Of a stretch of 64,000 nucleotides of DNA, positions 36,593 through 45,812 are shown in pieces. This stretch comes from Synechococcus elongatus PCC 11801. GTDB lineage: Bacteria > Cyanobacteriota > Cyanobacteriia > Synechococcales > Synechococcaceae. Location of the stretch: contig NZ_CP030139.2 in the NCBI RefSeq assembly GCF_003846445.2, positions 2,149,223-2,213,222 of the forward strand. The letters are read 5' to 3'. How positions within the stretch are numbered: the stretch's first letter is position 1; the number at the start of each line of letters is the position of its first letter. Under the pieces are notes generated by a model. That model saw only the letters and a program-made list of their open reading frames with translations, had not been told where the DNA came from and ran no database searches. The position numbers and the translations under genes are program-made.

Positions 36593-39500
36593 ATGAGCCT
36601 TTCTGACAAGTTTATCCGTAACCCAGTGCTGACTACGGTCTGCTCTCTTGTCATCCTATTGCTGGGCGGCATTGCAATTCCGTTGCTACCACTCGAAAAG
36701 CTTCCCCAGATGGCACCGACCCAAATTGCAGTTACTGCAACTAATTTGGGTGCAGATGCCAAGACTACTGTAGATACAGTAACCAGCGTTCTAGAAACAG
36801 AAATTAATGGTGTTGAGGACATGAAATATATGTCTTCAACCACTGACTCAGGTGGGATTGCCAATATCAAAGTCTCATTCCCAGTTGCGGTTAATCGCAA
36901 TATTGCTCAGGTCAATGTCACTAACAGAGTGAACCAAGCGCTGCCTAGTATGCCTGAGGTGGTCAAGCAGACTGGAATCACGGTTGAAGCAGCCTCACCG
37001 AGTTTGCTACTGGCCTATGGCTTTTATTCAGAGCTAGGAGCTGATGGAAAGCCGCTCTATGACACTGAGTTTATGAGTAACTATCTTGATCAGTTTGTCG
37101 TTGATGAGCTGAAGCGCATTCCAGGAATTGGCAGCCTTCTCATCCTGGGAGAACGAAAATATGCACTACGTATTTGGTTAGATCCCAATAAATTAGCAGG
37201 CCGTAACCTTACTGCCTCTGATGTAGAGCGGGCTTTGAAAGAGCAGAATATTCAAACTGGGGCTGGACGGATTGGACAGGAGCCCTCTCAACCGGGTCAA
37301 ACATTTGCCATTCCACTTCGCGCTGACAGCCGCTTTATCAGTGTTGAAGATGCCGAGAACTTAGTGATTCAAGTCAGTGAGAATGGTCAGCTGACAAAAA
37401 TTCGAGATATTGGTCGAGCGGAGCTAGGAGCTGAAAATTATGACGTTAGTACGATTGTGAGTGGTAAGCCAACTGCTGGCTTGGCACTGTATCAGTTGCC
37501 TGGTGCTAACGCGCTGGATACTGGCAATCGTATTAAGGCAAAGATTGAAGAACTGTCAGCTGATTTTCCGCCAGGATTAAGGTATGAAATTCCCTATGAC
37601 TCTACCCTCTTTGTCGTGACATCACTCCAAGATGTCACCTCGAACTTGATGCAAGCCATTGTGATGGCTGTATTAACAATTTTGATCTTTTTACAAGATT
37701 GGCGCTCAACGATCGTTCCTGCTTTGGCGATGCCCGTCGCCATGATCGGTGCAATGTCGGTACTGCTGGGATTTGGTTTTAGCATCAACCAGCTGACTAT
37801 GTTCGGCATCATTTTGGCGATCGGAACAGTGACGGATGATGCCGTCGTAATCGTTCAATCGATTAAGAGCAAAATGAGTCAGGGTATGCGACCAATGCAA
37901 GCAGCTCTGGACTCTATGAATGAGCTAGCGACTCCTTCAATTACAGCTGCCTTAGTGCAGCTAGCTGTTTTCATCCCAGTCATGTTCTTCCCAGGAACAA
38001 CTGGGATTGTTTACCGACAGTTTGCAATTACTTTATCAGCAGCGATTATCTTCTCCACGTTTAATGCTTTAACTTTCTCGCCAACGATGGCAGCGTTGTT
38101 CTTGAAGCCAGAAGGTACTGCTCCAGAAAAAATTGATAGAGCAGTTAATTTTCTGATGGGCTGGTTTTTTAGGTTATTCAATTCTGGATTTGGTCAACTT
38201 GAGCGGTGGTATAGCCGAGTCATTGAGATACTCAAATCATCACGCTATCTCATTTTAGCAATTTTTGTTGTGGGTCTATTAGCAACAGTCTGGATGCTAA
38301 GAGTGACCCCAACAGGTTTTATCCCTGAAGAGGATCAAGGTTTGATGATTCTTGTGGGTGAAGCACCGCCGATGTCTTCCCTACAGTATACAGATGGGGA
38401 GGTCGCTAAGGTTGGGAAAGTCTTAGATGATTATCCAGAAATTGAAAGCTATCTTGGGGCTGCTGGCTTTGGTTTTGATGGTAATGCTTACAATAAATAT
38501 GCTTTCTTTGTCAAGCTAACAGACTGGTCGCAACGTACTCAAAAGAGTCAGTCAGTCTTTAGCCTAATACAAACAATCAATAAAAGACTGAGAACAGAAA
38601 TAACTGGATCCATTGCGATCGTCACCAATATTCCTCCGATTGATGGAGTTGGAGCCACAGGTGGCTTGGAGTTTCAATTGCAAAATCGTGGAGGGTTGCC
38701 TTCGGAAGCACTGTGGAAAAATGCTCAGGCAATGATTGTGACAGCGAATGAACGACCTGAGCTAGAAGGAGTACGGACTACTTTCACGCCTGGAGTCCCA
38801 CAAATCGCAATTCAGATCGATCGTAATCAAACTAAGGCACTGGGTATCGACATCAATGAGGCTTTTGGAACTTTACAAACTTACTTAGGGGGCCGCTATA
38901 TTAATGATTTTATTCTTGATGGTGATCAGTATCGAGTCTATGCACAAGCTGATGTAGCCTTTCGCAGCACTCCAGAAGACATTAATTCCTTCTATGTGCG
39001 ATCGCGATCGGGAAGTCTAGTTCCATTAGGTAAGTTGGTCACATTCCAAGAGTTTATTGCGCCACCGATTATTACCCGCTACAACGTCTATGATTCAATC
39101 AAAATTCAAGCAGTTCCAGCACCGGGATTTAGCTCTGGACAAGGAATTGCTGCTATAGAATCAGTCGCAAAAGAAGTTTTAGATCCAGGTTTTGGTTATG
39201 AGTGGACGGGGTTGAGCCTAGAAGAAATTTCAGCAGGAGGAGCGACTGGGGCTATTTTTGGACTAGCGATCGTCCTAGTCTTTCTGGTCATGGCAGCTCA
39301 ATATGGTAGCTACATTGACCCTCTTATTATTCTCTTGACAGTTCCTTTAGCAATTTTAGGCGCCATGGGAGCTATTTGGATTCGCGCTAATCTCTTTCAA
39401 GTGGGAAGTGTTTTCCCTGTGATTAACAATGATATTTATGCTCAAGTAGGACTGCTTATGCTGATTGGCATGGCTAGTAAAAATGCCATTTTGATTGTGG

Positions 39501-39802
39501 AGCAGGCTAATGAGTTTCTTCGTCAAGGGATGGATATTGGAAAAGCAGCAGTGGAAGCAGCAAAATCTCGTTTTCAGCCTATCTTGATGACTGCCTCCTC
39601 TGGTTTAGTTGGCTATATCCCGTTGATGACAGCCGCAGGTGCAGGCGCAATTAGCCGCTGGTCAATTGGGACAGTCAGCTTTGGTGGTTACCTAGTCGCA
39701 ACAGTTTTAAGCTTAGGCATCGCGCCAATTATTTACATTATTATCAAGACCTTAGAGAAAGAGTTTTTACTAGACTCAAAACCTAAGAATCAGCCTAGAT
39801 AA
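36593..39802 (+). CDS. RND multidrug-type efflux pump (HAE1/AcrB family)
   Basis: 1069 residues from the ATG at 36593 (GTG at 36587 is the alternative). It begins with SLSDKFIRNPVLTTVCSLVI and the first transmembrane helix, followed by porter domains with PQMAPTQIAVTATNLGADAK. The proton-relay aspartates are in GTVTDDAVV (Asp415/Asp416) and the relay lysine in GMASKNAILIVEQ. A second half of similar layout ends at about residue 1050. It exports drugs, lipids or pigments across the envelope with proton influx; substrate unknown. Codon use is AT-rich with few HIP1 sites, unlike glmS or pgl nearby. Its adaptor is probably the gene at 41235. Confidence 0.95.
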   Translation: MSLSDKFIRNPVLTTVCSLVILLLGGIAIPLLPLEKLPQMAPTQIAVTATNLGADAKTTVDTVTSVLETEINGVEDMKYMSSTTDSGGIANIKVSFPVAVNRNIAQVNVTNRVNQALPSMPEVVKQTGITVEAASPSLLLAYGFYSELGADGKPLYDTEFMSNYLDQFVVDELKRIPGIGSLLILGERKYALRIWLDPNKLAGRNLTASDVERALKEQNIQTGAGRIGQEPSQPGQTFAIPLRADSRFISVEDAENLVIQVSENGQLTKIRDIGRAELGAENYDVSTIVSGKPTAGLALYQLPGANALDTGNRIKAKIEELSADFPPGLRYEIPYDSTLFVVTSLQDVTSNLMQAIVMAVLTILIFLQDWRSTIVPALAMPVAMIGAMSVLLGFGFSINQLTMFGIILAIGTVTDDAVVIVQSIKSKMSQGMRPMQAALDSMNELATPSITAALVQLAVFIPVMFFPGTTGIVYRQFAITLSAAIIFSTFNALTFSPTMAALFLKPEGTAPEKIDRAVNFLMGWFFRLFNSGFGQLERWYSRVIEILKSSRYLILAIFVVGLLATVWMLRVTPTGFIPEEDQGLMILVGEAPPMSSLQYTDGEVAKVGKVLDDYPEIESYLGAAGFGFDGNAYNKYAFFVKLTDWSQRTQKSQSVFSLIQTINKRLRTEITGSIAIVTNIPPIDGVGATGGLEFQLQNRGGLPSEALWKNAQAMIVTANERPELEGVRTTFTPGVPQIAIQIDRNQTKALGIDINEAFGTLQTYLGGRYINDFILDGDQYRVYAQADVAFRSTPEDINSFYVRSRSGSLVPLGKLVTFQEFIAPPIITRYNVYDSIKIQAVPAPGFSSGQGIAAIESVAKEVLDPGFGYEWTGLSLEEISAGGATGAIFGLAIVLVFLVMAAQYGSYIDPLIILLTVPLAILGAMGAIWIRANLFQVGSVFPVINNDIYAQVGLLMLIGMASKNAILIVEQANEFLRQGMDIGKAAVEAAKSRFQPILMTASSGLVGYIPLMTAAGAGAISRWSIGTVSFGGYLVATVLSLGIAPIIYIIIKTLEKEFLLDSKPKNQPR

Positions 39803-39895
39803 AGTATCTATTTTACTCCAGATATTGCAAGAGTTGACTGTCAAGAAAATTAACTAGAGTACTTGAAAGGTGTATTTATATGAGGCGGCTTCATC

Positions 39896-40123
39896 ATGAA
39901 CTATCGATCGATCATTTTTTCAGCATTCATGACATCTATTCTTGGAGCTATTGCAGGTTTTTCTTTCACCTATATTGGTCAGCCAGACTTGGAACTAAGG
40001 CGCTATCAGAGTGAGTTTTACCAGACTCTTTATCATCGCTATCCTCTTCTTGGAGCTGGGCTGGGATTTATGGTTGGTGCTGGCTTTGCAACTGTCAGCC
40101 AAGCAAATAAAAGACGTAGCTAG
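39896..40123 (+). CDS. Small two-span membrane protein
   Basis: 75 residues: one hydrophobic helix near 7-28 (IFSAFMTSILGAIAGFSFTY), a polar loop with LELRRYQSEFYQTLYHRYP and a second glycine-rich helix (LLGAGLGFMVGAGFATVS), ending in KRRS. It lies 93 bases after the RND pump on the same strand and may share its transcript; size and place recall small accessory subunits of RND pumps (as AcrZ for AcrB), though there is no sequence similarity that I can claim. Confidence 0.6.
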   Translation: MNYRSIIFSAFMTSILGAIAGFSFTYIGQPDLELRRYQSEFYQTLYHRYPLLGAGLGFMVGAGFATVSQANKRRS

Positions 40124-40146
40124 ATTCAATATTAGATCCTGAAACT

Positions 40147-40863
40147 CTAGAATCCAAGCTTAATGAGTCGAGCTAAAATAAAGTTGCCAATCTTGAGGCC
40201 GTAGGGAGTGATCCACCAAGATAAAGGCAAGAAACCTGTTGGAGATGAGGAATCAACTTGCCAATCTTGATGAAAGATGAACTCACCCTTTTGGCGCCAA
40301 CCAATACGGTCAAAGAACTGAAACATTAAATCTTGATCTTGGGCAATGAGTGTGTTGAGACTACCTCCAAGGTCACGATAGCTCTGTAGCTGGACACTAA
40401 ATCCAAATTTGCCATTACTATACTTTTGCCAAAGCCTATCAGTAATTCTTAGAGGCCCAAGAGGATATTTTTCAATGTCTTCAGGAGAAATAGTGTCTGA
40501 ATTTTTGTTGATAATATTCATTAATATTTTTGCAGTTTCTTGGTCTGCCTCTTTAAACTCTCTTCTCTTGAGAAAATTCTGAAGTCTTTGAAAAGTGTCA
40601 ATATCAGAAATCATTAGTAAATCATCTTGTAGATTCTCGATTGAAGCTTCTAGATGAGAGAGGACAGACTGTTCTTGTTGAACTTCTTGCTGAAGTTCTT
40701 GAATAGATCGTGTTATCGATTTAAGATAATTTAGCTGCTCTTTAATGCTGTTGACAGCCTGTTCAAGCCTTTCAATTCTGCTTGATAGTTGATTGTAACT
40801 ATTAATTCTCGCCTCAAGAGCTGCTAGACGTTGATCTAAATCACGATCGCTCTTGTCATCCAT
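40147..40863 (-). CDS. Coiled-coil protein with C-terminal GUN4 domain
   Basis: 238 residues. Residues 1-90 form a heptad-rich coiled coil (RLAALEARINSYNQLSSRIE, then QELQQEVQQEQ). From about 95 a GUN4 domain follows: LQNFLKRREFKEADQETAKILM, EDIEKYPLGPLRITDRLWQK, GKFGFSVQLQSYRDLGG, FDRIGWRQKGEF and TGFLPLSWW. GUN4 binds porphyrins and stimulates Mg-chelatase in chlorophyll synthesis; such fusion variants are common in cyanobacteria and mostly uncharacterised. It sits opposite the two efflux genes, between pump and adaptor. Confidence 0.85.
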   Translation of the reverse strand: MDDKSDRDLDQRLAALEARINSYNQLSSRIERLEQAVNSIKEQLNYLKSITRSIQELQQEVQQEQSVLSHLEASIENLQDDLLMISDIDTFQRLQNFLKRREFKEADQETAKILMNIINKNSDTISPEDIEKYPLGPLRITDRLWQKYSNGKFGFSVQLQSYRDLGGSLNTLIAQDQDLMFQFFDRIGWRQKGEFIFHQDWQVDSSSPTGFLPLSWWITPYGLKIGNFILARLIKLGF

Positions 40864-41234
40864 AGTATTTACCTGCTAGAAATTCATAGCCATACTAGCG
40901 GATAGAGGTATTGCTATGACCTTTAGGGAACTTGGATTAAAGAGTTTCTAAAGAAACAGATGTCTATGTTCAATGTCTAGGATGTCACTTTTCAAGTGAT
41001 TTAACGGTAAGAGTCGCTTTTAAGATGAAAGCTATAGTCTGAAATTAAAGGCTTTAACGCCCGAAGGATATCACTACGATACCGTAGAAGCTTAAATCAG
41101 TTGAAGTTTATCTTGAAAGAGCAAAAACTATGACTATAGTTTAGAAGGAGTTGTCAGTTCTTATTTTAGATGTTTTAGATTTGCAGAGTTTGCTTTTGCT
41201 CTCCTGAGAGTTCAGGAACAAGGAGTTAGGAGTA
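40864..41234. other. Intergenic region between the GUN4-domain gene and the RND adaptor
   Basis: 370 AT-rich bases with no convincing ORF, holding two divergent promoters. A short TCACTT/AAGTGA hairpin lies near 40985-40999. AAGGAG followed by TTAGGAGTA immediately precedes the adaptor ATG at 41235 and is its ribosome-binding site. Confidence 0.6.
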
Positions 41235-42479
41235 ATGAAAAATTCTAAATCTCTTTTATCTCAGCACTCTTTCCCTTTTCTGCTTGGTGTGGTTCTTGCT
41301 CTGCCGATCTTTAGTACATCCTGTCGGCCAGTGCTTGAGGCCGATGCTCAAACTCCAAGTATTGCTACAGAGATAATTACTTTACAGACAAATCTCACTA
41401 AAAATAGTACTGAGTTTGTGGGTAGCTTAGAAGCGGCTCAGATTGCCGAAGTTCGACCTGAGATTCAGGGGCGAGTTGAGCGTATTATTGTTTCACCAGG
41501 GCAAAGTGTAGATGTTGGGAGATCGCTGCTAGTTTTGAAAGCAGACGAAACACTTCCTCAGTTGCAAGGGTCCTTAGCTGCTCTTGATGTGGCTATTGGT
41601 GGTCGAGAAAATGCTCTAAAAGCCCTAGATATTGCAAGAGCACAGCGAGATACTGCTCGCTCTGATTTGAATCTCAAAATTATTAATACTAAACGGGTTC
41701 AGCAACTGGTTGCAGATGGAGCACTTGCGCAAATTTATTTAGATGAAGTGTTAGCTAAACAAGATGCGGCTCGTAACAGCCTAAAAGCAGCTGAAGAGCA
41801 GGTTGCCGCAGCACAAGTCGCTATTACACAAGCTGATGCAAAAATTCGAGAGGCTCGTGCTCAGGCACAATCTTCTGGAGTCAGTCTTGGTTTTAAGAAC
41901 GTCGTTGCTCCAATTGCTGGAGTAGTTGATGACATTCTAGTAAAAGTAGGAGATTACGTCACTACAGGTCAACCAGTCACTCGGATAACGCAGACAGATA
42001 TGTTTTATCTGAATATTGAAGTACCTGCTGAAAAGGCCAATCAACTGAAGATAGGATTAGCAGTAGAGTTGCTAGATCCTAGTAATGGACAGCAGTTGGC
42101 AACAGGTAGCTTAGTCTTTATTTCTCCAACGGTTAAATTTAATGCTCAAGGTATTTTAACAAAAGCTCAGTTTCAAAATGTTAATAGTAAGCTGAGAGAT
42201 GGTCAATTTGTTGCTGCGCGTTTGATCTGGGGAGTTCAACCTGGTATCTTGGTGCCGACAGGAGCAATTTCCCGAATTAGTGGTAAGAGCTTCGTATTCG
42301 TAGTTGATAAAAAGCCTAATCAAAAAGGCCAGCCAGTTGTCCGATTACAGCCTGTTGAACTAGGTCCAATTCAGGGCAATCAATATCAAATCAAATCTGG
42401 CCTTAAAACGGGCGATCGCATTGCAGTAACAAATGTTTTGAGACTGAGAGATGGTGCGGTAATCCAATCCCACAATTAA
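41235..42479 (+). CDS. RND-type periplasmic adaptor lipoprotein (membrane fusion protein)
   Basis: 414 residues. A hydrophobic leader (FLLGVVLALPIF) ends in STSC at Cys30, a lipobox-like site with a non-consensus -3 residue. The adaptor domains follow: NSTEFVGSLEAAQIAEVRPEIQGRVERIIV (barrel-sandwich), a helical hairpin near 95-215 and a beta-barrel (VPAEKANQLKIGLAVELL). A membrane-proximal domain ends with LKTGDRIAVTNVLRLRDGAV. Most likely partner is the RND pump at 36593. No outer-membrane channel gene is present. Confidence 0.92.
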   Translation: MKNSKSLLSQHSFPFLLGVVLALPIFSTSCRPVLEADAQTPSIATEIITLQTNLTKNSTEFVGSLEAAQIAEVRPEIQGRVERIIVSPGQSVDVGRSLLVLKADETLPQLQGSLAALDVAIGGRENALKALDIARAQRDTARSDLNLKIINTKRVQQLVADGALAQIYLDEVLAKQDAARNSLKAAEEQVAAAQVAITQADAKIREARAQAQSSGVSLGFKNVVAPIAGVVDDILVKVGDYVTTGQPVTRITQTDMFYLNIEVPAEKANQLKIGLAVELLDPSNGQQLATGSLVFISPTVKFNAQGILTKAQFQNVNSKLRDGQFVAARLIWGVQPGILVPTGAISRISGKSFVFVVDKKPNQKGQPVVRLQPVELGPIQGNQYQIKSGLKTGDRIAVTNVLRLRDGAVIQSHN

Positions 42480-42611
42480 CAGTTGTTGCGATATAACACT
42501 GTTTAGTAGTGGGACTAAAGCTGTTAAAATAAGTAAATTAATTAAGTTTACTTCCCGAAAGAATTTATTGATTGACCTTTCGCCATTTTTTATGCGTAGA
42601 TTCTATATACT

Positions 42612-42627
42612 CTCAACACGTGTTGAG
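42612..42627. promoter_or_regulatory. Perfect 16-bp palindrome, possible operator or bidirectional stop
   Basis: CTCAACACGTGTTGAG is a perfect 16-bp palindrome in the AT-rich gap between the RND adaptor and the convergent sugar-ABC permease. No T run follows on either strand, so a terminator is less likely than a protein-binding site, but its convergent position is unusual for an operator. Confidence 0.35.
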
Positions 42628-42679
42628 GGACTCTGCTGCACTTAATAACTTATGAATTATCACTCTGCCTGCAGCAGAT

Positions 42680-43561
42680 TTATAGGACTGGATCGCTAGC
42701 CCCAAAGCGAAGGCGCAGCAGGGATAACGTCAAAACAACTAAAAAGAGCGCTAGACCCACGGTGCAGGCATAACTCACTTCCAGCTTTTGAAAGGCCTGT
42801 TGGTAGACGTAATAGACAACCGTTTTGGAACTATTCAGTGGGCCACCTTGGGTCATGATGAAGACTTCTTCAAAGACCTTAGTGGCAGAAATTGCCGAAA
42901 TCACTGCCACTAAGACCAAGTAGGGGCGCATCAGCGGCAGCGTGATATCCCAATGGCGACGCCAACCATCCGAGCCATCCAAAGCAGCGGCTTCGTAGAG
43001 TTCGCCGGGGATCCCTTGCAGTCCTGCCAGATAGATCACCATGTAATAGCCCAGACCTTTCCAGACGGTGACTGCCATAACGCTGAAGAGGGCTAGCGCT
43101 GGACTCGTCAGCCAAGGAATCGGTTGGAATCGTTCACCAAACACCAGTTGCCCTAGTTGGTTGAGTAGCCCTGTTTCGGCATAGAGCCACCGCCAAGCAA
43201 TTCCCGCCACCACGATCGAGACGATCACGGGGGTGTAGTAGGCCAAGCGAAAGAGGGTAATGCCGCGCAGTGGGCGATTGACCAAGATCGCCAGTCCCAA
43301 GGGCAGAAAGACCAGCAGCGGCACAACACCAATGAGATAGATAAACGTGTTGCCAAGGGTTTTCCAGAAGACGGCATCGTTGATCAGTCGCTGGAAATTT
43401 TCTAGGCCGACCCACTGGGGCGATCGCGTCAAGTTGTAGTCGAAGCGGGTGAAGCTGAAATAAAAAGCCTGCAGCGCTGGCCAAAATACTGTCAGACCCA
43501 AAATTGTCAGCGCCGGTGCCAAGAACAGATAGGGAGACAGGCGATCGCGCAATGCAGTCAT
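42680..43561 (-). CDS. Carbohydrate ABC transporter permease, MalF/UgpA type
   Basis: 293 residues from the ATG at 43561, preceded by GAGGTG; the frame continues to 43582. Six hydrophobic helices and the cytoplasmic EAA loop EAAALDGSDGWRRHWDITLP, which contacts the ATPase, place it in the CUT1 sugar/glycerol-phosphate/compatible-solute permeases. The second permease, binding protein and ATPase are not adjacent, so the transporter must be assembled from genes elsewhere. It is divergent from aroB, with only 79 bases between starts. Confidence 0.92.
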   Translation of the reverse strand: MTALRDRLSPYLFLAPALTILGLTVFWPALQAFYFSFTRFDYNLTRSPQWVGLENFQRLINDAVFWKTLGNTFIYLIGVVPLLVFLPLGLAILVNRPLRGITLFRLAYYTPVIVSIVVAGIAWRWLYAETGLLNQLGQLVFGERFQPIPWLTSPALALFSVMAVTVWKGLGYYMVIYLAGLQGIPGELYEAAALDGSDGWRRHWDITLPLMRPYLVLVAVISAISATKVFEEVFIMTQGGPLNSSKTVVYYVYQQAFQKLEVSYACTVGLALFLVVLTLSLLRLRFGASDPVL

Positions 43562-43640
43562 GGACACCTCTGGCACAGACAACCGAGGGCGAAGGCCCCG
43601 AAGGTAAAATACTGGTTTCCCCGCTCGGCGTCAGCTTGCC

Positions 43641-44741
43641 ATGTCCGTTCAAATCCCTGTTGCTCTGCCGCAAAACGCCTACGAGATTGCGATCGCTCAC
43701 GGGGGACTGGCAGCAGCGGGCAGTTGGCTGCAACAAGCAGGTCTGAAGGCTGGCACCAAACTTCTGGTCGTCACCAACCCCGCGATCGGGCGGCGCTATG
43801 GCGATCGCCTCGTAGCAGCACTGAAAGAAGCAGGCTTTATCGTCAACTGCCTCACCCTACCGGCTGGCGAGCGCTACAAAACGCCAGCAACGGTTCAACG
43901 CATCTATGACAAAGCCCTAGAACTCCGGCTGGAGCGCCGTTCGGCTTTGGTCGCCTTAGGTGGCGGCGTGATTGGCGACATGACCGGATTTGCAGCGGCA
44001 ACCTGGCTGCGCGGGATTAGCTTTGTGCAGATTCCAACTTCACTGCTGGCGATGGTTGATGCTTCGATTGGTGGTAAAACCGGCGTCAATCATCCCCGTG
44101 GCAAGAACCTGATCGGGGCGTTTCATCAACCCAAGCTGGTGTTGATCGATCCAGAAACGCTACAGACCCTGCCCGTACGGGAGTTCCGTGCCGGCATGGC
44201 TGAGGTGATTAAGTACGGTGTGATCTGGGATCGGGATCTGTTTGAACGGTTGGAAGCGAGCCCCCGTCTCGATCGCCCGCGATCACTACCGGCTGATTTG
44301 CTGACCCTAATCTTGGAGCGCTCCTGTCGTGCCAAAGCAGAAGTGGTTGCGAAGGATGAGAAAGAGTCAGGTTTGCGGGCCATCCTCAACTACGGCCATA
44401 CGATTGGCCACGCAGTCGAAAGTCTGACGGGCTATCGCGTCGTTAACCATGGCGAAGCTGTGGCGATCGGTATGGTTGCTGCAGGACGGCTGGCTGTGGC
44501 GCTAGGGCTCTGGAATCAAGAGGAATGCGATCGCCAAGAAGCCGTGATTGCTAAAGCAGGCTTGCCGACCCGATTACCTGAGGGCTTGGATCAAGCGGCG
44601 ATCGTTGATGCTTTGCAACTCGACAAAAAAGTGCAGGCAGGCAAGGTACGGTTCATTCTGCCGACGACGCTCGGTCACGTCACGATTACCGATCAAGTCC
44701 CTAGCCAAACCCTGCAAGAGGTTCTGCAGGCGATCGCTTAA
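43641..44741 (+). CDS. aroB: 3-dehydroquinate synthase
   Basis: Second enzyme of the shikimate pathway, NAD- and metal-dependent. 366 residues. Motifs are [20 protein letters not shown]-like glycine-rich NAD site, [30 protein letters not shown] and the metal-binding [12 protein letters not shown] and [10 protein letters not shown] histidines. Normal length and no anomalies. Confidence 0.97.
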   Translation: MSVQIPVALPQNAYEIAIAHGGLAAAGSWLQQAGLKAGTKLLVVTNPAIGRRYGDRLVAALKEAGFIVNCLTLPAGERYKTPATVQRIYDKALELRLERRSALVALGGGVIGDMTGFAAATWLRGISFVQIPTSLLAMVDASIGGKTGVNHPRGKNLIGAFHQPKLVLIDPETLQTLPVREFRAGMAEVIKYGVIWDRDLFERLEASPRLDRPRSLPADLLTLILERSCRAKAEVVAKDEKESGLRAILNYGHTIGHAVESLTGYRVVNHGEAVAIGMVAAGRLAVALGLWNQEECDRQEAVIAKAGLPTRLPEGLDQAAIVDALQLDKKVQAGKVRFILPTTLGHVTITDQVPSQTLQEVLQAIA

Positions 44742-44829
44742 TTGTCCCTGAATGCGGGTCTGAGCCGAAGGCTATGCCAGACTGATTCAGGCTAATTCCT
44801 GCCCCTCAACAGACTCAAGCGAACCTACT

Positions 44830-45219
44830 GTGACCACTGATTTACTCTGCCTGCTGATTCTGGCGCTGTGGACCCTACCGCTGAACCACATCCCTGCTAT
44901 TGGACGAGCCAGCAAAGCCGGTCTGGATTGGGCGTTGAGCAATCGCGATCGCCAGCCAGAAGTGCCGGAGTGGGTCGGTCGTGCCGATCGCGCTCAACGC
45001 AATCATCTCGACAATCTGGCGATGATCGCTAGCGTGATTTTGATTGCCCAGATCAGTGGCAAAGCCGATGGCACCACTGCGATCGCCTCGATTGTGCTGC
45101 TGTTGGCCCGCATCGCCCACAGCCTTACCTATTTGGCCGGATTGGGCTTGCCGCGATCGCTCAGTTACCTCGTCTCTGTCGCTGCATTATTAGTGATTGT
45201 TTGGCGTCTGTTTGCCTGA
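44830..45219 (+). CDS. MAPEG family membrane protein
   Basis: 129 residues with four hydrophobic helices and the family landmarks RADRAQRNHLDNLAMIASVI (Arg/Asn/Glu-type glutathione-binding helix), LLLARIAHSLTYLAG and a C-terminal helix. MAPEG proteins act on glutathione conjugates or lipid hydroperoxides; bacterial members are mostly uncharacterised. Converges on a small secreted-protein gene with one base between stops. Confidence 0.85.
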   Translation: MTTDLLCLLILALWTLPLNHIPAIGRASKAGLDWALSNRDRQPEVPEWVGRADRAQRNHLDNLAMIASVILIAQISGKADGTTAIASIVLLLARIAHSLTYLAGLGLPRSLSYLVSVAALLVIVWRLFA

Positions 45220-45220
45220 G

Positions 45221-45592
45221 TTAGTAGGCACAAACTTCGAAGTCATCGCCAACCCAACAAGCGCGATCGCGGTTAGAACGCTCGGTGATGCCCCAGCGCG
45301 AATTGATGCCCTCTGGTGTCAGTCCTCGCACTTCAGCAACTCCTGGCGACACAATCGTGACGGTAATCACAGAGCGACCGGCAATCCAATTGGACTGCAG
45401 CGAGGTTACTGTAAAGCTGCCATTGCTGCCAAATTGCTTGAAATCGCAGGCACCGTTAAACGTGGTGCGACCGGCTTCTTTAATGACACAGCGAGCCGGT
45501 GTTGCTAATCCAGGCAGAGCGAAGGCTGTTGCTAGCCCGAGTCCCAAGAGGCTACTGGTCATCCATTGCATCAACAAGTTTGACTTTTGCAT
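45221..45592 (-). CDS. Small secreted protein with two Cys pairs (CWV/CAY motif)
   Basis: 123 residues from the ATG at 45592 (frame open to 45652). The signal peptide is WMTSSLLGLGLATAFALPGL followed by ATPA. The mature part of about 90 residues is beta-rich (GSFTVTSLQSNWIAGRSVITVTIV) and has four cysteines: ARCVIKEAGRTTFNGACDF, and the end CWVGDDFEVCAY. The last motif recurs in the secreted peptide at 45813. Unknown family; two disulfides are likely. Confidence 0.6.
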   Translation of the reverse strand: MQKSNLLMQWMTSSLLGLGLATAFALPGLATPARCVIKEAGRTTFNGACDFKQFGSNGSFTVTSLQSNWIAGRSVITVTIVSPGVAEVRGLTPEGINSRWGITERSNRDRACWVGDDFEVCAY

Positions 45593-45748
45593 CTTGGTTA
45601 CTGGGTAGAACGCCTCTGGACTAGATTGCCCAGAAAGGTTCTGCGATCGCAAGCCATGATTCAGAACTTGAGAAATGTCAGCAATCGATTGTAGGCAAGA
45701 CTAACTCTAATGCAATCAATTCTCTTGTCCCGAGAGATTCAATAGAGA

Positions 45749-45779
45749 AACAGATGTCACTGGTTAGGCAACATCTGTT
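45749..45779 (-). terminator. Hairpin downstream of the 45813 gene, probable terminator
   Basis: AACAGATGT and ACATCTGTT form a perfect 9-bp stem with a 13-base loop; on the minus strand it is followed by TCTCT, a weak T tract. It lies 34 bases past the stop of the small secreted-protein gene. Confidence 0.5.
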
Positions 45780-45812
45780 CTTACAAAAATATTCAGTTAG
45801 AACCGATTAGCT

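Noticed and set aside
36415-36900. 161-residue minus-strand frame opposite the RND pump start
   Set aside because: It is antisense to a highly conserved pump N-terminus, and its sequence is low in structure-like features.
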